Below, in pieces: positions 5,889-7,025 of a stretch of DNA of 7,025 nt (positions within the stretch are counted from its first letter, which is position 1; every line of letters begins with the position of its first letter). Position numbers and translations under genes: made by a program. The stretch comes from Planctomycetota bacterium (GTDB taxonomy: Bacteria > Planctomycetota > Brocadiia > SM23-32). Below the pieces are notes generated by a model. The model saw only the letters and a program-made list of their open reading frames with translations. It made no database searches and had not been told where the DNA came from. The DNA is taken from NCBI GenBank assembly GCA_018400625.1, contig JAGYMJ010000357.1, positions 1 to 7,025 of the forward strand, read 5' to 3'.

Positions 5889-6848
5889 TTAGAAGGTATG
5901 AGCCAGAGAAAGCATAAGTCGCTTGGTACGGGCGGCATTACGGCCGATAATCGGGTGCTGATAACCGGCCTTCAAACGCCACTGCTCATCCACCGTTACA
6001 ACACTGCCAACGGTAGCGTGAATCTGAGCGGTATCGTTTCCACGGCTGACACAGCGGTGAGCATAATTGAGTTCGACAAGAGGGCGCACAGACCCCTTAG
6101 CACGGATCAATGCAACATTGGCGTCCAGCACGCCGCGTTCACTGCTGCTCCTGCTTCTTCCATCGGAAAAAATGTGTACGGTATGCTCGCCCCACTCGCG
6201 TTCGTAGCTGCGGCGGGTCCAGCCGAACGGGAAAGAATACCCGATATCGGCATTCAAAACTAAATCATCGATATAAATCAATTTCAAGAGAGTTACCTCC
6301 TCGATCTCTCTCGTCGCAGCCAATCTGTTCTCAAAGCTCCAATAGTGCTGCCCCGGGCCTATCCTGTTTGGGGTTGAATGACGCCCGATAGGGATGGTGA
6401 TCCCCGGTATATATGCGATATCCCAATTGCCATCATTTTTCCACCGCCATTTCAACGAAACATCGAGATCGTCCATACCTCTGGCATGGTGACTGTTGTG
6501 AATCTCGTTGATAAAATTGCGATCATGCATATCAACGAATCCCGTTGACATGCTGAGATCGATATCCGGCAATATCCCCATTGTAGCATTAATCTCCCAT
6601 TCATACATGCGAAATGATTCAGCGCGATCCCTGTTCCAACCGTTGTCCCAGTAAGCACGTTTTCCGGCCTCCGCCTTACTGTACCTCAAGCCCATTTCAA
6701 AATCGATATCTCCTTCCCTCATCGGCACGGCCGACTCGGTATTGAGGGTCTCGCTTTTCACATAATCCGAAGCTGCTGCTTCAGAAAAAGCCATTGCCGC
6801 CCCTGCGAACATGAAACCTGCAACTATACTTAACAATTCACCTCTCAT
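5889..6848 (-). CDS. Outer-membrane beta-barrel protein of unknown substrate
   Basis: This 319-residue protein has an N-terminal signal peptide (hydrophobic LLSIVAGFMFAGAAMA, likely signal peptidase I cleavage after AMA near residue 20 or after AAA near 26). The rest is rich in alternating polar and aromatic segments typical of transmembrane beta-strands, for example DIDFEMGLRYS, WEINATMGILPDIDLSMSTGF, DVSLKWRWKNDGNWDIAYIPG and WRLKAGYQHPI. It ends in LMLSLAHTF, with the terminal phenylalanine that the BAM machinery recognises. The layout resembles the loosely defined MetA-pathway-of-phenol-degradation/transporter group (PF13557-like), but no substrate can be inferred and that label does not establish a role in phenol degradation. 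A strong AGGAGG lies 7 nt before the ATG. The gene appears monocistronic, closed by the terminator at 5816-5849. Confidence 0.8.
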   Translation of the reverse strand: MRGELLSIVAGFMFAGAAMAFSEAAASDYVKSETLNTESAVPMREGDIDFEMGLRYSKAEAGKRAYWDNGWNRDRAESFRMYEWEINATMGILPDIDLSMSTGFVDMHDRNFINEIHNSHHARGMDDLDVSLKWRWKNDGNWDIAYIPGITIPIGRHSTPNRIGPGQHYWSFENRLAATREIEEVTLLKLIYIDDLVLNADIGYSFPFGWTRRSYEREWGEHTVHIFSDGRSRSSSERGVLDANVALIRAKGSVRPLVELNYAHRCVSRGNDTAQIHATVGSVVTVDEQWRLKAGYQHPIIGRNAARTKRLMLSLAHTF

Positions 6849-6855
6849 TTTTTAA

Positions 6856-6861
6856 CCTCCT
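6856..6861 (-). promoter_or_regulatory. Strong ribosome binding site of the outer-membrane gene
   Basis: AGGAGG on the minus strand is separated by 7 nt from the ATG at 6848. It is the strongest RBS in the window, which suggests an abundant protein. Confidence 0.8.
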
Positions 6862-6912
6862 GAAAAAGAAAATCTCTATTTCTTTACCTGAAAATTTATA
6901 CAATTACTCACA

Positions 6913-6918
6913 ATTATA
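6913..6918 (-). promoter_or_regulatory. Possible -10 box of the outer-membrane gene
   Basis: There is a perfect TATAAT on the minus strand, 65 nt before the start codon. No good -35 lies at the normal distance: a TTGACT at 6949-6944 is 25 bp away, which is too far for standard sigma70 spacing. The promoter may need an activator, or the true promoter may lie elsewhere in 6862-6976. A second, weaker TATAAA is at 6900-6895. Confidence 0.4.
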
Positions 6919-6976
6919 GAGCGTACACTAAAAGCTCACCTGAAGTCAAGTCCACTGGAGTTGAAATGAAAGCCGC

Positions 6977-7025
6977 AAATATTCAGTGAACCCCGTTGCC
7001 TCATCACCACCGTGCCCTGTGCCGG
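6977..7025 (-). repeat. Dispersed palindromic repeat, right-end copy (cut by window edge)
   Basis: This is the reverse complement of 46-94 with one mismatch in 49 bp. It starts at AAATATTCAG and runs into the palindrome (arm CCACCG at 7007-7012). The second arm is cut after CGG at the last base of the window. It lies about 60 bp upstream of the putative OMP -10 box. Confidence 0.85.

Noticed and set aside
5898..6391. Overlapping plus-strand open frames inside the outer-membrane gene
   Set aside because: They are antisense to a gene with a signal peptide, a strong RBS and a terminator. They lack RBSs and recognisable domains.
46..7025. Whole window as a composite transposon
   Set aside because: There is no transposase or integrase, the contents are core genes, and the same repeat also occurs inside the window. 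Dispersed repeats explain the ends better.

Overview
The window looks like a piece of chromosome from a Gram-negative bacterium. It encodes an outer-membrane beta-barrel protein with a signal peptide and a C-terminal phenylalanine, a LolD-type lipoprotein-export ATPase, and the MEP isoprenoid enzyme IspF. The housekeeping genes are intact and of similar style, so this is core genome with a few mobile or repetitive scars. The phylum cannot be fixed by eye. The animal-like adenylosuccinate lyase together with the outer-membrane genes would fit an uncultured lineage such as the PVC group, but this is a weak inference.

Layout from left to right. Positions 1-165 hold a copy of a short palindromic repeat that runs straight into the last codons of a DUF4258-type toxin gene. 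Positions 175-384 (+) hold the partner YgiT/MqsA-like antitoxin, which now appears to be orphaned. All remaining genes are on the minus strand. In transcription order (right to left) they are an outer-membrane protein (6848-5889) followed by a strong intrinsic terminator (5849-5816), then ispF, a conserved protein of unknown function and purB, closely packed from 5793 to 3036. A gap of about 300 bp follows, containing three repeat copies and a very good sigma70-type promoter. After it come lysS and lolD, which overlap (2687-509). Positions 385-508 separate lolD from the convergent antitoxin and hold nothing convincing.

The genes fall into three probable transcription units: the OMP alone, ispF-unknown-purB, and lysS-lolD. 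The latter two combine isoprenoid precursor synthesis, purine synthesis, translation and envelope biogenesis, as is usual for bacterial housekeeping operons.

The most unusual feature is a dispersed repeat family built on a 22-bp imperfect palindrome (arms CCACCG and CGGTGG, 10-nt loop). Five copies are visible. Two lie at the extreme ends of the window in opposite orientation and match at 48 of 49 bases. Two lie between purB and lysS as an inverted pair matching at 36 of 37 bases, and a decayed fifth copy sits beside them. One copy is associated with loss of most of a toxin gene and another ends a few bases from the lysS promoter. This looks like a REP/MITE-type element. I see no new defence or biosynthetic system.
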